A stretch of DNA of 18,744 bases from an uncultured Bacteroidales bacterium. GTDB lineage: Bacteria; Bacteroidota; Bacteroidia; Bacteroidales; UBA932. The notes below the pieces were generated by a model, which saw only the letters and a program-made list of their open reading frames with translations, was not told where the DNA came from and did not search any database. How positions within the stretch are numbered: the first letter of the stretch is position 1; every line of letters begins with the position of its first letter. The position numbers were made by a program, and so were the translations under genes. Positions 7,336-15,288 of the stretch are shown here, piece after piece. The stretch is taken from the NCBI GenBank assembly GCA_946405645.1, contig CAMJHW010000014.1, forward strand, positions 1 to 18,744, written 5' to 3'.

Positions 7336-8385
7336 TCATATACTGATGAAGATGCGGTGTTGGTTGAGGTCTGCTGAGAAGACTCCGGCGCAGAACAGGA
7401 TGGCCAGCGCTACTACTGCGATGAGCCACAGGATGAAGATCACCAGTCCGGGATGCCACGAGGGGGACTTGAAGTGGAACAGCATCATGATGCTGGCATA
7501 GAGCATCCCGATGAAAGGCAAACCGATGACGACGAGGATGAGGATCATCACCCAGGGGGTATTGATGATGGTATTTACCTGAGGATACTCGTAGGAAAGA
7601 TCCCTGACCGTCGTGTCGAAAACGCTCTTCAAGCCAAGCCATTCGCCTCCGAAGATTCCCAATCCTTCGGCGAACAAGCCGGATACCGCTATGATGAGCA
7701 GTATGAGACCCATTATTACTTCCACGGCGCGGCCGAAACGGCCCCAGGCAGGATAGTTTCCTATCCTGTTGGCGGCCTCTCCGATCTCGGCTGCGCCGCT
7801 CTCGATGCTTCTCCGGATGCTCTCAGCCGTGCCGTCCTCGCCCTTCTGCTCCCAGCGCTGCCTGGCGGTACGCGCCGCCGGCATACAGATCCACAGAATC
7901 AGGTACAAGGTGGGGAACGAGATGAAAGCTACCGTGAAGGGAAGGAATATCCCGTGGTCATGGACGCCTCCGAATACTCCCAGGAGGGAACAGACAAGGA
8001 ACAGAATCCTGAAGACTGTGGGATCCACATCGAAGAATGCCGCCAGACCGCTGCAGACCCCGGCGACCCTTGCGTTCTCCATATCGCGGTACAGTTTCTT
8101 GCGGGGCTTCTCCTCCGGGACAGTCTGCTCAGGCTCTTCCTCTTCTATCTTTTCCGGTCTTCCGAGGATGTCAATGATCTGCTGTATGGAAGCGAGGGTC
8201 ACGACACCGTTCTGGGGAGTCCTTTCGAGCAGAAGTTCAGCCATCCTTTCCTCTATCCCTTCGACAATCTCCGGGTTGGGGTAGAAGGACGACATTTCCT
8301 TAAGGTACGAGGCCACGGCCTGCGAGGCTTCCTTTTCAAGGGTGAATGCGTATCCACCAATGCTGACTTTCTCTATCTGTTTCAT
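7336..8385 (-). CDS. PspC-domain membrane protein (long form)
   Basis: 349 residues from ATG 8385, which overlaps the PadR stop codon (ATGA); longer upstream readings would run through the padR gene in another frame. Residues 1-80 form a soluble domain (VSIGGYAFTLEKEA, ERMAELLLER, IIDILGRPEKIEEEEP) also found in the first gene of this operon. The PspC domain (about 97-170) starts KKLYRDMENARVAGVCSGLA and includes a membrane segment. A linker follows, then three further membrane helices at about 222-240, 278-303 and 312-334. PspC proteins sense or transmit envelope stress in the phage-shock response; the long Bacteroidetes forms are of unknown function. Last gene of the operon. No hairpin terminator is visible between its stop and the palindromes at 7203-7289. 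Confidence 0.85.
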   Translation of the reverse strand: MKQIEKVSIGGYAFTLEKEASQAVASYLKEMSSFYPNPEIVEGIEERMAELLLERTPQNGVVTLASIQQIIDILGRPEKIEEEEPEQTVPEEKPRKKLYRDMENARVAGVCSGLAAFFDVDPTVFRILFLVCSLLGVFGGVHDHGIFLPFTVAFISFPTLYLILWICMPAARTARQRWEQKGEDGTAESIRRSIESGAAEIGEAANRIGNYPAWGRFGRAVEVIMGLILLIIAVSGLFAEGLGIFGGEWLGLKSVFDTTVRDLSYEYPQVNTIINTPWVMILILVVIGLPFIGMLYASIMMLFHFKSPSWHPGLVIFILWLIAVVALAILFCAGVFSADLNQHRIFISI

Positions 8386-8711
8386 CTTTTTAGCGTATCG
8401 ATGGCCTGTACCATTTCTTGCCAGGCAGTATCCATGTCTTTGAGTTGTTCGCGTCCCTTTTCGGTGATGCAATAGTACTTCCTGGGAGGTCCCTGGGTGG
8501 ATTCCTCCCAACGGTAGGTAAGGAGACCCTGGTTCTTCTGCCGTATCAGCAGGGGATAGAGGGTCCCCTCGACCACGATCATGTTGGCTGCCTTCAGCTC
8601 GTCGATGATGACCGAGGCATAGGCCTCGCGTTTGGCCAGGGTGCAAAGGATACAGTATTCAAGCACCCCTTTGCGCATCTGAGCGCGCACGTTGTCAATA
8701 CTGCTTTCCAT
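8382..8711 (-). CDS. PadR-family transcriptional regulator
   Basis: 109 residues, the size of a small PadR protein with a winged helix and a short C-terminal dimer helix. Signature stretches are RKGVLEYCILCTLAKREAYA, VVEGTLYPLLIRQKNQGLL, and GPPRKYYCITEKGREQL, where the wing ends. These proteins usually repress their own operon and respond to a ligand or stress. The ATG overlaps the TAA of the upstream PspC gene (TAATG), and the stop overlaps the next ATG (ATGA). It therefore sits between two PspC genes and is almost surely co-translated with them; autoregulation of the whole operon from the promoter near 9370 is the natural inference. Confidence 0.93.
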   Translation of the reverse strand: MESSIDNVRAQMRKGVLEYCILCTLAKREAYASVIIDELKAANMIVVEGTLYPLLIRQKNQGLLTYRWEESTQGPPRKYYCITEKGREQLKDMDTAWQEMVQAIDTLKR

Positions 8712-9289
8712 TACTTCGACTGTTTACGGGCGTACTTCGCCATGTTTTCTGCGGTAGCGGCTATGCCGCGCATTTCGCACTGCTGAGCAGGCGTCAGGGC
8801 CTTCGGAACGACGATCCAGAGCACTAAGTAAACCCAGAATCCCGCCGTGCCTGCGAGTATCGCGACCAGCATCAGGATACGCACGAGCGTAGTGTCTATA
8901 TCGAAATACTGAGCAAGCCCGGAGCATACGCCCGCGAGACGGGCGTCGCTGGGGTCGCGATAGAGCTTGTGCGGAGGCTTGACGCCCTTCGCGGCAGAGG
9001 CTGCCGCCTTCGGGGCGCCGTCGCCGCCGGGCACTTCGCTGCCGTCAGGCATGCCCAGCTGGCCGATGACCTCCTCCACGAGGGCGAGGTCCACGACGCG
9101 CGCGCCCGTGCCGACCTTTTCCGTGAAAAGCTCGGCAATGCGCGACTCCAGGTCATCCATCACTTCCGCCGTCGGTACATCCTTGAGATGCGCCTTGAAC
9201 GAAGTGAGATAAGCATCCAGACGATTGTAAGCATCTTCGTCGATGGTAAAGCTTCTTCCGCCGATACCGGCATTGATTGTCTTTTTCAT
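8711..9289 (-). CDS. PspC-domain membrane protein (short form)
   Basis: 192 residues. The N-terminal soluble domain (1-85: GIGGRSFTIDEDAYNRLDAY, LESRIAELFTEK, VIGQLGMPDGSEVP) is shared with the longer PspC protein of the operon. A Gly/Ala/Lys-rich linker follows, then PspC (about 108-164: HKLYRDPSDARLAGVCSGLA, QYFDIDTTLVRILMLV, a membrane helix ending VLWIVVPKA), and a charged tail with TAENMAKYARKQSK. First gene of the PspC-PadR-PspC operon; start ATG 9289 is preceded by a good promoter 74 bases upstream. The likely place of action is the inner membrane, with the N-terminal domain in the cytoplasm. Precise function unknown. Confidence 0.87.
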   Translation of the reverse strand: MKKTINAGIGGRSFTIDEDAYNRLDAYLTSFKAHLKDVPTAEVMDDLESRIAELFTEKVGTGARVVDLALVEEVIGQLGMPDGSEVPGGDGAPKAAASAAKGVKPPHKLYRDPSDARLAGVCSGLAQYFDIDTTLVRILMLVAILAGTAGFWVYLVLWIVVPKALTPAQQCEMRGIAATAENMAKYARKQSK

Positions 9290-9362
9290 TTTGTGTTCGT
9301 TTTTTGTTCCTCAGGCAGTCCGCTCAGTGACGGTATTATGCCCTGGGAAGTATTTTCCGGTG

Positions 9363-9395
9363 CAAAGATATAAATAAATTTCAATACTATGCAAT
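9363..9395 (-). promoter_or_regulatory. Promoter of the PspC-PadR-PspC operon
   Basis: Minus strand: TATCTTTG (9370 to 9363) is the -7 element, and ATTG (9395 to 9392) with a 21-base A/T-rich spacer can serve as -33. It leaves a leader of about 65-70 bases before the ATG at 9289, room for a PadR operator; no clear palindrome was found there. Confidence 0.6.
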
Positions 9396-9421
9396 ACAAG
9401 GTACTAAAATTTTCAAAATTC

Positions 9422-9454
9422 TTTCGAAAATGCCTGCAAAAACCCGTATATTCG
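9422..9454 (+). promoter_or_regulatory. Weak candidate promoter of the M28 peptidase gene
   Basis: TATATTCG (9447-9454) resembles TAnnTTTG with one mismatch, and TTTCG (9422-9426) lies 20 bases upstream. Both boxes carry C for T, so this would be a weak or regulated promoter, 25 bases before the ATG at 9480. Confidence 0.35.
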
Positions 9455-9479
9455 TGCGGAAACCTATATTGATGACGCT

Positions 9480-11081
9480 ATGTTGAAGTTACTGACGAAG
9501 ATTCTGGCGTTCGCACTCGCTTTAATCCTTTCCTATAATAATATGTGGGCATCATCTCAGTCCGGTGATCCCGAGAGGAAATCCTCCCTCGGGGAAGGGG
9601 ACGAGCGGAGGGTTCGCGAATGGATCGGGACCCTCGCCTCCGACGAATTCGGAGGAAGGAAGCCGATGACTCCATATGAGGACATCACCGTCAACTACAT
9701 CGCGGACCAGTTGCAGGAGCTTGGCCTCGAGCCGGCTTTCGGCGGCAGCTGGTTCCAGCCTTTCCGCATGATTGCCGTCACGGCCAAGCCCGTCGGCGGC
9801 TCCCTTTCCGCGAAGGGGAAGAAGAAGGTTGATCTGCGCTACCCGGACGATGTCGTCGTCTGGACGGCCCGCGCCACCGACATGGTGGAGATCAAGTCTG
9901 CGGAGTACGTCTTCTGCGGATTCGGAATCAACGCTCCAGAGTACGGGTGGAACGACTATGAAGGCATAGACGTCAAGGGAAAGATCGTAGTTGCGATGGT
10001 GAACGATCCTGGTTACTATGATGCTTCGCTTTTCCGTGGCCGGAACATGACATATTACGGCCGCTGGCTGTACAAGTTCGAGGAGGCCCGCCGCCAGGGG
10101 GCGGCCGGATGCCTCGTCCTTCACAACACCGAGGCGGCCAGCTACGGATGGCATGTCTGCGTGAACGGCCATATGGAGGACAACCTTGCCCTTTATGACC
10201 CGGACACCCGCAACGCCGACGAACTTGGCATCAAGGGATGGTTGCATGAGGACGGTGCCGGGAAACTTTTCGAAGCGGCGGGGCTGGACATGGATGCGGC
10301 ACTTGCCGCAGCCAAGCGTCCCGGCTTCAAAAGCTTCTCATTCAAGGTAAAAGGCGATGTCCGCCTGTCAGTCAGCTATGATATTCAGGAGACACGCAAT
10401 GTCGGGGCTATCCTGCGCGGAGCATCGAAAGCTGACGAAGCTGTTGTGATGAGCGCCCATTGGGACCATCTCGGAATCGGCACCCCGGACGAGACAGGCG
10501 ATGTGATCTACAACGGCGCAGCGGACAATGCTTCAGGGATGGCGGGACTGCTGCTTGCCGCCCGCAAGTTCACGCAGTTGAAGGACAGGCCGGACCGCTC
10601 GATCATTTTCCTTTTCCCCTCTTCCGAGGAAAGCGGCCTTTTCGGTTCGGAGTATTATTGCGCGCACCCGGCTATACCGATGGAGAAGACTGTCGCGAAC
10701 CTGAATTTCGAGAGCATCGGCCCGGCGGAACTGACCGAAGACGTGGTCATCCTTGGCGGCGAGGAAAGCATGCTGGCCAGGTATTATGTGGCCGCGGCCG
10801 CCGCCCAGGGACGCTACATCTTCTTCGATGACGACAATTCCGACGGATGGTTCTTCCGCTCGGACCATTACAATTTCGTCAAGAAGGGCGTGCCGGCCGT
10901 GGTGATGGAGAATGGTCTCCATCCCGCGGACCCGGCACGCCCCAACCTCTATCCCATGGCATCCTGGTACCATAAACCCTCGGACGAATATCGCGAGGAC
11001 TGGGACCTGGAAGGCACGCTTGCCAACATCAACCTTCAGTTCAGCGTCGGTCTGTCGCTGGCCAATGCCGTTGTCTATTGA
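9480..11081 (+). CDS. Secreted M28-family zinc metallopeptidase with PA-domain insertion
   Basis: 533 residues. N-terminal signal peptide (LLTKILAFALALILSYNNMWA). Zinc-site residues of the M28 family are all present: His327 and Asp329 (SAHWDHLG), bridging Asp349 (NGAADNASGM), Glu383-Glu384 (SSEESGLFGS), Glu411 (NLNFESIG), and His498 (SWYHKPSDE). Glu at 411, rather than Asp, is one of the two usual choices. Residues about 130-300 (FCGFGINAPEYGWNDYEGID, KGKIVVAMVNDPGY, GAAGCLVLHNTE) fit a PA domain, as in large secreted aminopeptidases. Expected activity: removal of N-terminal residues from peptides in the periplasm or outside the cell. Its stop codon directly abuts that of the convergent NigD-like gene. 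Divergent from the PspC operon. Confidence 0.92.
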   Translation: MLKLLTKILAFALALILSYNNMWASSQSGDPERKSSLGEGDERRVREWIGTLASDEFGGRKPMTPYEDITVNYIADQLQELGLEPAFGGSWFQPFRMIAVTAKPVGGSLSAKGKKKVDLRYPDDVVVWTARATDMVEIKSAEYVFCGFGINAPEYGWNDYEGIDVKGKIVVAMVNDPGYYDASLFRGRNMTYYGRWLYKFEEARRQGAAGCLVLHNTEAASYGWHVCVNGHMEDNLALYDPDTRNADELGIKGWLHEDGAGKLFEAAGLDMDAALAAAKRPGFKSFSFKVKGDVRLSVSYDIQETRNVGAILRGASKADEAVVMSAHWDHLGIGTPDETGDVIYNGAADNASGMAGLLLAARKFTQLKDRPDRSIIFLFPSSEESGLFGSEYYCAHPAIPMEKTVANLNFESIGPAELTEDVVILGGEESMLARYYVAAAAAQGRYIFFDDDNSDGWFFRSDHYNFVKKGVPAVVMENGLHPADPARPNLYPMASWYHKPSDEYREDWDLEGTLANINLQFSVGLSLANAVVY

Positions 11082-11789
11082 CTAATCCCGTGTACGGTAT
11101 TTGAACTTGGCGGTCTTGACCCCTGAGAAGGAGTTCCACTCCAGCGTCAGGTCGACAGTCTCGCCCATGGTGTTTGGCAGATCCTTGAGGTTGAAGGCTA
11201 CGAGGGCGTCGCCTGCATTGCCATAATAGTCGCCGTTGGCGTTGTGCCTGAACACTACCTTATAGGGGTCTGACGGGTCGGTACCTGTCACCAGATTGAC
11301 GGTGTGCTGGATGTGGCCCGGTCCCCAGTTGGTCTGGAAATGCAGGGTCATATAACCATCCTCCACGACGGTGCTCCAGTCTCCGAAAATCTCGACAGGG
11401 TCGCTGCCGTAAGTCTTCTTGTCCAGGTCTTCTCCCTGACTCGCAACGGTCTTCTTTGTGAGGATGGAATCGAGCCAGTTGACATAGACATTGTTGGCGT
11501 CATCCTGCAGGCCCCCCTGCTGGAATTCGGATGACGAGGGCTTGCGGTAGTTGACCAATGCCCGGACCTCCTTGGTACCGAAGGGAGATTTCTTCATATT
11601 GACGGCATGCAGGACAGTCTCTTCGTCCAGCTGCATGAAGAAAGAGTCGTTCGTCGCATCGGGTTTCACGGTGACAACGGCGGAAGGGAACATTATATTG
11701 GGATCGTATCCGTCCTTGTCCAGAGAGCAGGCGGCCAGGCTGAGGGTCGCCGCCGCGATGGCTAACCATTTCAAGAGAGTGCTTTTCAT
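11082..11789 (-). CDS. NigD-like lipoprotein
   Basis: 235 residues from ATG 11789 (MKSTLLKWLAIAAATLSLAA then Cys-Ser), a type II signal with the lipobox LAAC, so the mature protein is lipid-anchored. CSLDKDGYDPN, the hydrophobic-strand region with FFMQLDEETVLHAV, VRALVNYR, VYVNWLDSILTKK and the C-terminal beta-rich half (MTLHFQTNWGPGHIQHTVNL, VVFRHNANGD) follow the pattern of NigD-like proteins of Bacteroidetes. NigD was named from a bacteriocin-like operon of Prevotella, but its relatives are mostly of unknown function and no bacteriocin gene is seen here. An in-frame start nine codons upstream is less likely because the signal peptide begins at this ATG. Lies downstream of the GH43 pair but behind a strong terminator, so probably separately transcribed; no clear promoter was found. 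Confidence 0.82.
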   Translation of the reverse strand: MKSTLLKWLAIAAATLSLAACSLDKDGYDPNIMFPSAVVTVKPDATNDSFFMQLDEETVLHAVNMKKSPFGTKEVRALVNYRKPSSSEFQQGGLQDDANNVYVNWLDSILTKKTVASQGEDLDKKTYGSDPVEIFGDWSTVVEDGYMTLHFQTNWGPGHIQHTVNLVTGTDPSDPYKVVFRHNANGDYYGNAGDALVAFNLKDLPNTMGETVDLTLEWNSFSGVKTAKFKYRTRD

Positions 11790-11863
11790 AATTGCTTTTT
11801 TCTGTTGTCTTGACAATAAACGACATTTATTTGGAAATCTTGCATGAGATAAGGACTTTTTTT

Positions 11864-11896
11864 AAGAAAACAGCCGGTCGCATTAGCGATCGGCTG
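11864..11896 (-). terminator. Rho-independent terminator of the GH43 operon
   Basis: On the minus strand CAGCCGATCGC, loop taat, GCGACCGGCTG (11-base stem with one A-C mismatch) is followed by TTTTCTT. It lies 27 bases after the GH43 stop at 11923. Confidence 0.82.
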
Positions 11897-11922
11897 CCAT
11901 TCTTGAAGGTCACTTGATACCG

Positions 11923-13590
11923 TTAGTCCATCGGAAGTACCGGAGGTACGGGAACGATTGAAGGGCTCCATCCCGTAGCCTTTCCGAAGACAGAGAGGTC
12001 AAGAACGCCGAGATTCGAATTCTCAGGCCATCCGGTGAAGGTGACGCGGACATAGCGGCACTCTACGGGAGGAATCTCGTCGAACACGACGTTCTTGGAA
12101 AGCTTTGAGTCTGTACGGTCAAGAACCGTAGTGTAAACCTGTCCGTCCATTGAAGCCTCGACCTTGTATTGATAGACAGCGGGAGTGAAAGGCATCCTTG
12201 GACGAGCGGCACCGGCCTGAGGAGCAGTTCCGCGCGGCTGAGGTGTCTGGATGTTGGAATTGGGTCCGGCCTGCGGGAGCTGCTGAGGTCTCTGGGCGTT
12301 GGCATTTGGACCGGCCTGCGGGAGTGCCCCAGCTGCGCCGAAACCGCCTCTGTTCATTGAGGGGTTGAAGATGATGCGGATACCGTCGATGGTGAAAGTC
12401 TGGATACGGTCACGGTCAACTGCGGGTGAAAGATTCATCGTAAGGGTCGGCTGTTTGTCTGACGGATCCGGTTCCCACCAAGTAGCGGTAGTGTTGTCAA
12501 GTGCTGCATCTGCACCGTGGCCCGGAGTTTCGGTAGAAGCTGCCTTCATACGGGTCGTGCCGCCTCCATTGCCGTTATTGATCTTGCCAACGGAAACTAT
12601 GATAGAACCAGTATCTCCCTTGGTAGGATCCTTGACGGCATTAGGTGCCCATTGAGGAGTGTCGGTGACGTTGCAGGTGAGGTTGCCGGCTCTGTCGACG
12701 ATGACGCGATCCATACCGATACGGCGTCCGCCGCTACGGAGGACGATGGTGTAGAATTGCCAGATGTTTCCATCAGGACCGACAACCATCGAGCCGTGTG
12801 CAGGACCGGTAACCACTCCGTCGGTGCGGCGGAGGAGAGGGTTGTTGCTTGCATATACATAAGGACCCTGAACACTCTGGGCCTTGTAATAGCCTTCCGC
12901 ATAGGTACGCCACTGTGTACCGGAAGCTGAATACTGCAGGTAATATGTTCCGTTGTGCTTGAACACCCACGGTCCTTCGATCCAAGCGACATCAGTGTAC
13001 TCGTTCTGCTCACCCTGACGCTCCCACACATGGTTGGGATTGAAACTGAAATGATGGGTGATCGGGCCTACGAATTCATTGAGGTTTTCAGGATTGAGCT
13101 TGACGGAATAGATTCCGCTGATAGCCATTCCGGGCCAGAATAGATAAGGCTGGTTGTCTTCGTCGATGTAGATATGGGGATCGAAAGGCATGCTCCATCC
13201 ACCTTCAAGGCCGGGAAGGTTTTTCCATTCACCCTGCTGCTCGTAAGGTCCGAGAGGATTGTCTGCAACCCAAACGCCTCTTACGCTGTTGCCGGTCATA
13301 TAGAATTTACCGTTGTAAGGGACCACGTCCGGAGCAACGGGAACGTTTGCAACATAGTGGAAGTCCCAGTTCAGCATATCCTCAGATACCCAGCAACCAC
13401 CACCTGTGCAGAACATATAGTACTTACCATTCCACTGGAATACGGAAACGTCACCGGAAGCCTGTCCGCCGTCTCCGACTTCCATAGGAAGAGGGTTGCA
13501 GTAGCGGGCGGTCTTGCCCACAGTCTGGGCCTGAACGCCAAATGCCATCGAAACGAGGGCGATAGAAAGAATTAATTTCTTGAAACTCAT
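11923..13590 (-). CDS. Secreted GH43-family glycosidase with C-terminal discoidin (F5/8 C-like) domain and a 15-residue repeat insertion
   Basis: 555 residues from ATG 13590; an earlier in-frame start has no signal peptide in phase. Signal peptide MSFKKLILSIALVSMAFGVQ, cleavage near AQ-TVG. Five-bladed propeller residues of GH43: Asp47 (SGDVSVF) as base, Asp137 (PFDPHIYID) as pKa modulator, Glu205 (WIEGPWVFK) as acid, and His265 (GPAHGS), a position often near the central metal. Residues about 345-535 form a discoidin-type domain (DNTTATWWEPDP, ECRYVRVTF). Its middle carries an insertion with LPQAGPNANAQRPQQ and LPQAGPNSNIQTPQP, absent from the adjacent paralog. Expected activity is exo-acting alpha-L-arabinofuranosidase or beta-xylosidase; the subfamily cannot be told. 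Starts 19 bases after the paralog's stop, so probably the same transcript. Confidence 0.88.
   Translation of the reverse strand: MSFKKLILSIALVSMAFGVQAQTVGKTARYCNPLPMEVGDGGQASGDVSVFQWNGKYYMFCTGGGCWVSEDMLNWDFHYVANVPVAPDVVPYNGKFYMTGNSVRGVWVADNPLGPYEQQGEWKNLPGLEGGWSMPFDPHIYIDEDNQPYLFWPGMAISGIYSVKLNPENLNEFVGPITHHFSFNPNHVWERQGEQNEYTDVAWIEGPWVFKHNGTYYLQYSASGTQWRTYAEGYYKAQSVQGPYVYASNNPLLRRTDGVVTGPAHGSMVVGPDGNIWQFYTIVLRSGGRRIGMDRVIVDRAGNLTCNVTDTPQWAPNAVKDPTKGDTGSIIVSVGKINNGNGGGTTRMKAASTETPGHGADAALDNTTATWWEPDPSDKQPTLTMNLSPAVDRDRIQTFTIDGIRIIFNPSMNRGGFGAAGALPQAGPNANAQRPQQLPQAGPNSNIQTPQPRGTAPQAGAARPRMPFTPAVYQYKVEASMDGQVYTTVLDRTDSKLSKNVVFDEIPPVECRYVRVTFTGWPENSNLGVLDLSVFGKATGWSPSIVPVPPVLPMD
12252..12341 (-). 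repeat. 45-bp tandem repeat inside the GH43/discoidin gene
   Basis: Two consecutive 45-base units encode LPQAGPNANAQRPQQ and LPQAGPNSNIQTPQP; the shared block around ccggcctgcgggag recurs 45 bases apart on the plus strand (12266 and 12311). A decayed third unit (TAPQAG) follows. Boundaries are approximate. Confidence 0.75.
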
Positions 13591-13609
13591 AACACTATAG
13601 TTTAAAAGC

Positions 13610-15136
13610 TTAATCTCTGTTGGACATGTCAAGTACCGGAGCGATAGGATTGACGTTGGGGAAGTAGCTTGTAGGCCTTCCGAAAACGGTCATGTCAAGA
13701 ATGCTGAGAGGTGAAGACTTAGGCCAGTCGAGCATTGTAAGACGGACGTAACGGCACTCGGTAGGTGTTATTTCATCGAACACTGTATTGCGGGATACAT
13801 TGTTGGATGACTGGTCGACCACGGTGGTCCAGGTCTGGCCATCGATGGAAACGTCAAGTTTGTACCTGTAAACCGGGGTAGCTACCGAGCTGCCACTGAA
13901 GCCGCGGTTGCTGCCGCCGCCGAAGAGGATGCGGAGACCGTCGACCTGGAATATCTGTGTACGGTCCTGTCCCTCCTGAGCGGAAAGGTTGAGCGTAAGA
14001 GTAGGCCGAAGGTCGTTAGGATCCGGTGACCACCAGGTCGAAGTATTGTCATCCACTGCATAGACGGCATCCCTTCCCGGCATATAGCTTGACACTGCGC
14101 GATTGTCAGGACCGCCGAATACGCTGGCGGCGACCTTACCCTCGGAGATGATGATCGAGCCAGTGTCGCCCTTGGTCGGATCCTTCACTACACCGGGAGC
14201 CCACTGCGGGGTATCCGTAACTTCGCAGGTAAGGTTTCCCTTCTTGTCGACGATGACGCGGTCCATACCGATACGGCGTCCACCGCTGCGGAGAACGATG
14301 GTATAGAACTGCCAGATGTTTCCATCAGGACCGGTGACCATCGAGCCGTGTGCAGGGCCGGTAACTACTCCGGTAGTGCGGCGCAGGAGAGGGTTGTTGC
14401 CTGCATAAGTGTAAGGCCCCTGGACCTTCTTTGCCTTGTAGTAGCCTTCTGCATAGCTCCTCCACTGGGTGCCCGATCCTGAATACTGGAGATAGTAGGT
14501 CCCTTTGTACTTGTAAACCCAGGGGCCCTCGATCCAGGCGACGTCGCTGTACTCGTTGTGCTCGCCCTGACGTTCCCAGGTGTGCTTGGGATTGAAACTG
14601 AAATGATGGGTGACCGGGCCGACCCACTCGTTGAGATTGTTCGGATTGAGTTTTACCGAATGGATACCGCTGATAGCCATTCCCGGCCAGAAAAGATACG
14701 GCTGACCGTCGTCATCGATATAGATGTGTGTATCGAAAGGACTTGTCCAGCCGCCCTCGATGCCCGGAAGGTTTATCCAGCTGCCGGACAACTCATATGG
14801 TCCCAGAGGATTATCTGCGACCCAAACGCCGCTTACTCCGTTACCAGTCATATAGAACTTTCCTTTATATGGAACAACGTCAGGTGCAACCGGAACGTTT
14901 GCCACATAATGGAAATCCCAATTGAGCATATCTTCTGACACCCAGGCGCCACCGCCGGTACAGAACATATAATACTTGCCTTCCCATTCGAAAACGGAAA
15001 CATCACCACTGGCATTGCCGCCTTCTCCCATAACCATTGGAAGAGGGTTGCAGTAACGGGCGTCTTTGCCCAAGGTCTGCGCTCCAAGATTGAGAGAGCA
15101 AGCCAGCAAAGCAAAAATTACCAAATATTTCTTCAT
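13610..15136 (-). CDS. Secreted GH43-family glycosidase with C-terminal discoidin (F5/8 C-like) domain
   Basis: 508 residues from ATG 15136; a TTG nine bases upstream is not preferred. Signal peptide MKKYLVIFALLACSLNLGAQ; LLAC could be read as a lipobox, but the paralog has none and cleavage near GAQ-TLGK fits both. GH43 residues are Asp45 (SGDVSVF), Asp135 (PFDTHIYID) and Glu203 (WIEGPWVYK). Very close to the downstream neighbour through the catalytic domain (for example VTGPAHGSMV, IWQFYTIVLRSGGRRIGMDR), with divergence in the linker and discoidin domain (DNTSTWWSPDP, ECRYVRLTM). Substrate is probably arabinosyl- or xylosyl-containing glycan (family knowledge). First gene of the tandem pair, with a TATATTTG promoter element upstream. 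No SusC/SusD genes adjoin it. Confidence 0.9.
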   Translation of the reverse strand: MKKYLVIFALLACSLNLGAQTLGKDARYCNPLPMVMGEGGNASGDVSVFEWEGKYYMFCTGGGAWVSEDMLNWDFHYVANVPVAPDVVPYKGKFYMTGNGVSGVWVADNPLGPYELSGSWINLPGIEGGWTSPFDTHIYIDDDGQPYLFWPGMAISGIHSVKLNPNNLNEWVGPVTHHFSFNPKHTWERQGEHNEYSDVAWIEGPWVYKYKGTYYLQYSGSGTQWRSYAEGYYKAKKVQGPYTYAGNNPLLRRTTGVVTGPAHGSMVTGPDGNIWQFYTIVLRSGGRRIGMDRVIVDKKGNLTCEVTDTPQWAPGVVKDPTKGDTGSIIISEGKVAASVFGGPDNRAVSSYMPGRDAVYAVDDNTSTWWSPDPNDLRPTLTLNLSAQEGQDRTQIFQVDGLRILFGGGSNRGFSGSSVATPVYRYKLDVSIDGQTWTTVVDQSSNNVSRNTVFDEITPTECRYVRLTMLDWPKSSPLSILDMTVFGRPTSYFPNVNPIAPVLDMSNRD

Positions 15137-15163
15137 AGAATGCAATGATTATTAGTTTATATA

Positions 15164-15171
15164 CAAATATA
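15164..15171 (-). promoter_or_regulatory. -7 promoter element for the GH43 pair
   Basis: TATATTTG on the minus strand, 27 bases before the ATG at 15136, in a strongly A/T-rich stretch. No TTTG is found at the -33 position, which suggests dependence on an activator or an error in the call. Confidence 0.5.
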
Positions 15172-15218
15172 TGAAAAAATAAGGAACGATATACTTGTTT
15201 ACACCAGTATAATCCCAT

Positions 15219-15277
15219 TTCCCGAGGGGTCGGGAACGGAATGTGGCATTAGAGAGCTACACCCCTCGGGATTCCCG
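15219..15277. other. Strongly structured GC-rich element with two interlocking inverted repeats
   Basis: TCCCGAGGGGT (15220-15230) and ACCCCTCGGGA (15261-15271) form a perfect 11-base inverted repeat across 30 bases. Immediately inside the left arm is CGGGAA (15231-15236), and right after the right arm is TTCCCG (15272-15277), also complementary. The order A-B-A'-B' is that of an H-type pseudoknot; a local hairpin TTCCCG-AGGGGT-CGGGAA is an alternative fold. The rest of 15137-15444 shows only the promoter element, the small ORF and the hairpin listed separately. No known RNA family was recognised. Confidence 0.6.
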
Positions 15278-15288
15278 GTAGGGACACG

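Noticed and set aside
8386..8646. N-terminal extension of the long PspC protein
   Set aside because: The extra 87 codons overlap the padR gene in another frame and encode an Arg/Gly/His-rich nonsense-like sequence; the ATG at 8385 gives an ATGA overlap and a normal family start.
11082..11789. Bacteriocin locus inferred from the NigD-like gene
   Set aside because: NigD-like lipoproteins are widespread; no NigA/B/C-like genes, leader peptides or export genes are near.
12650..14420. GH43 pair as an assembly artefact (duplicated contig segment)
   Set aside because: The copies differ at many synonymous sites and in linker, loop length and signal peptide, so they are true diverged paralogs.
15219..15277. 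Known RNA such as SRP RNA, 6S RNA, tmRNA or a familiar riboswitch
   Set aside because: None of the conserved sequences of these RNAs could be found; only the secondary-structure potential is visible.
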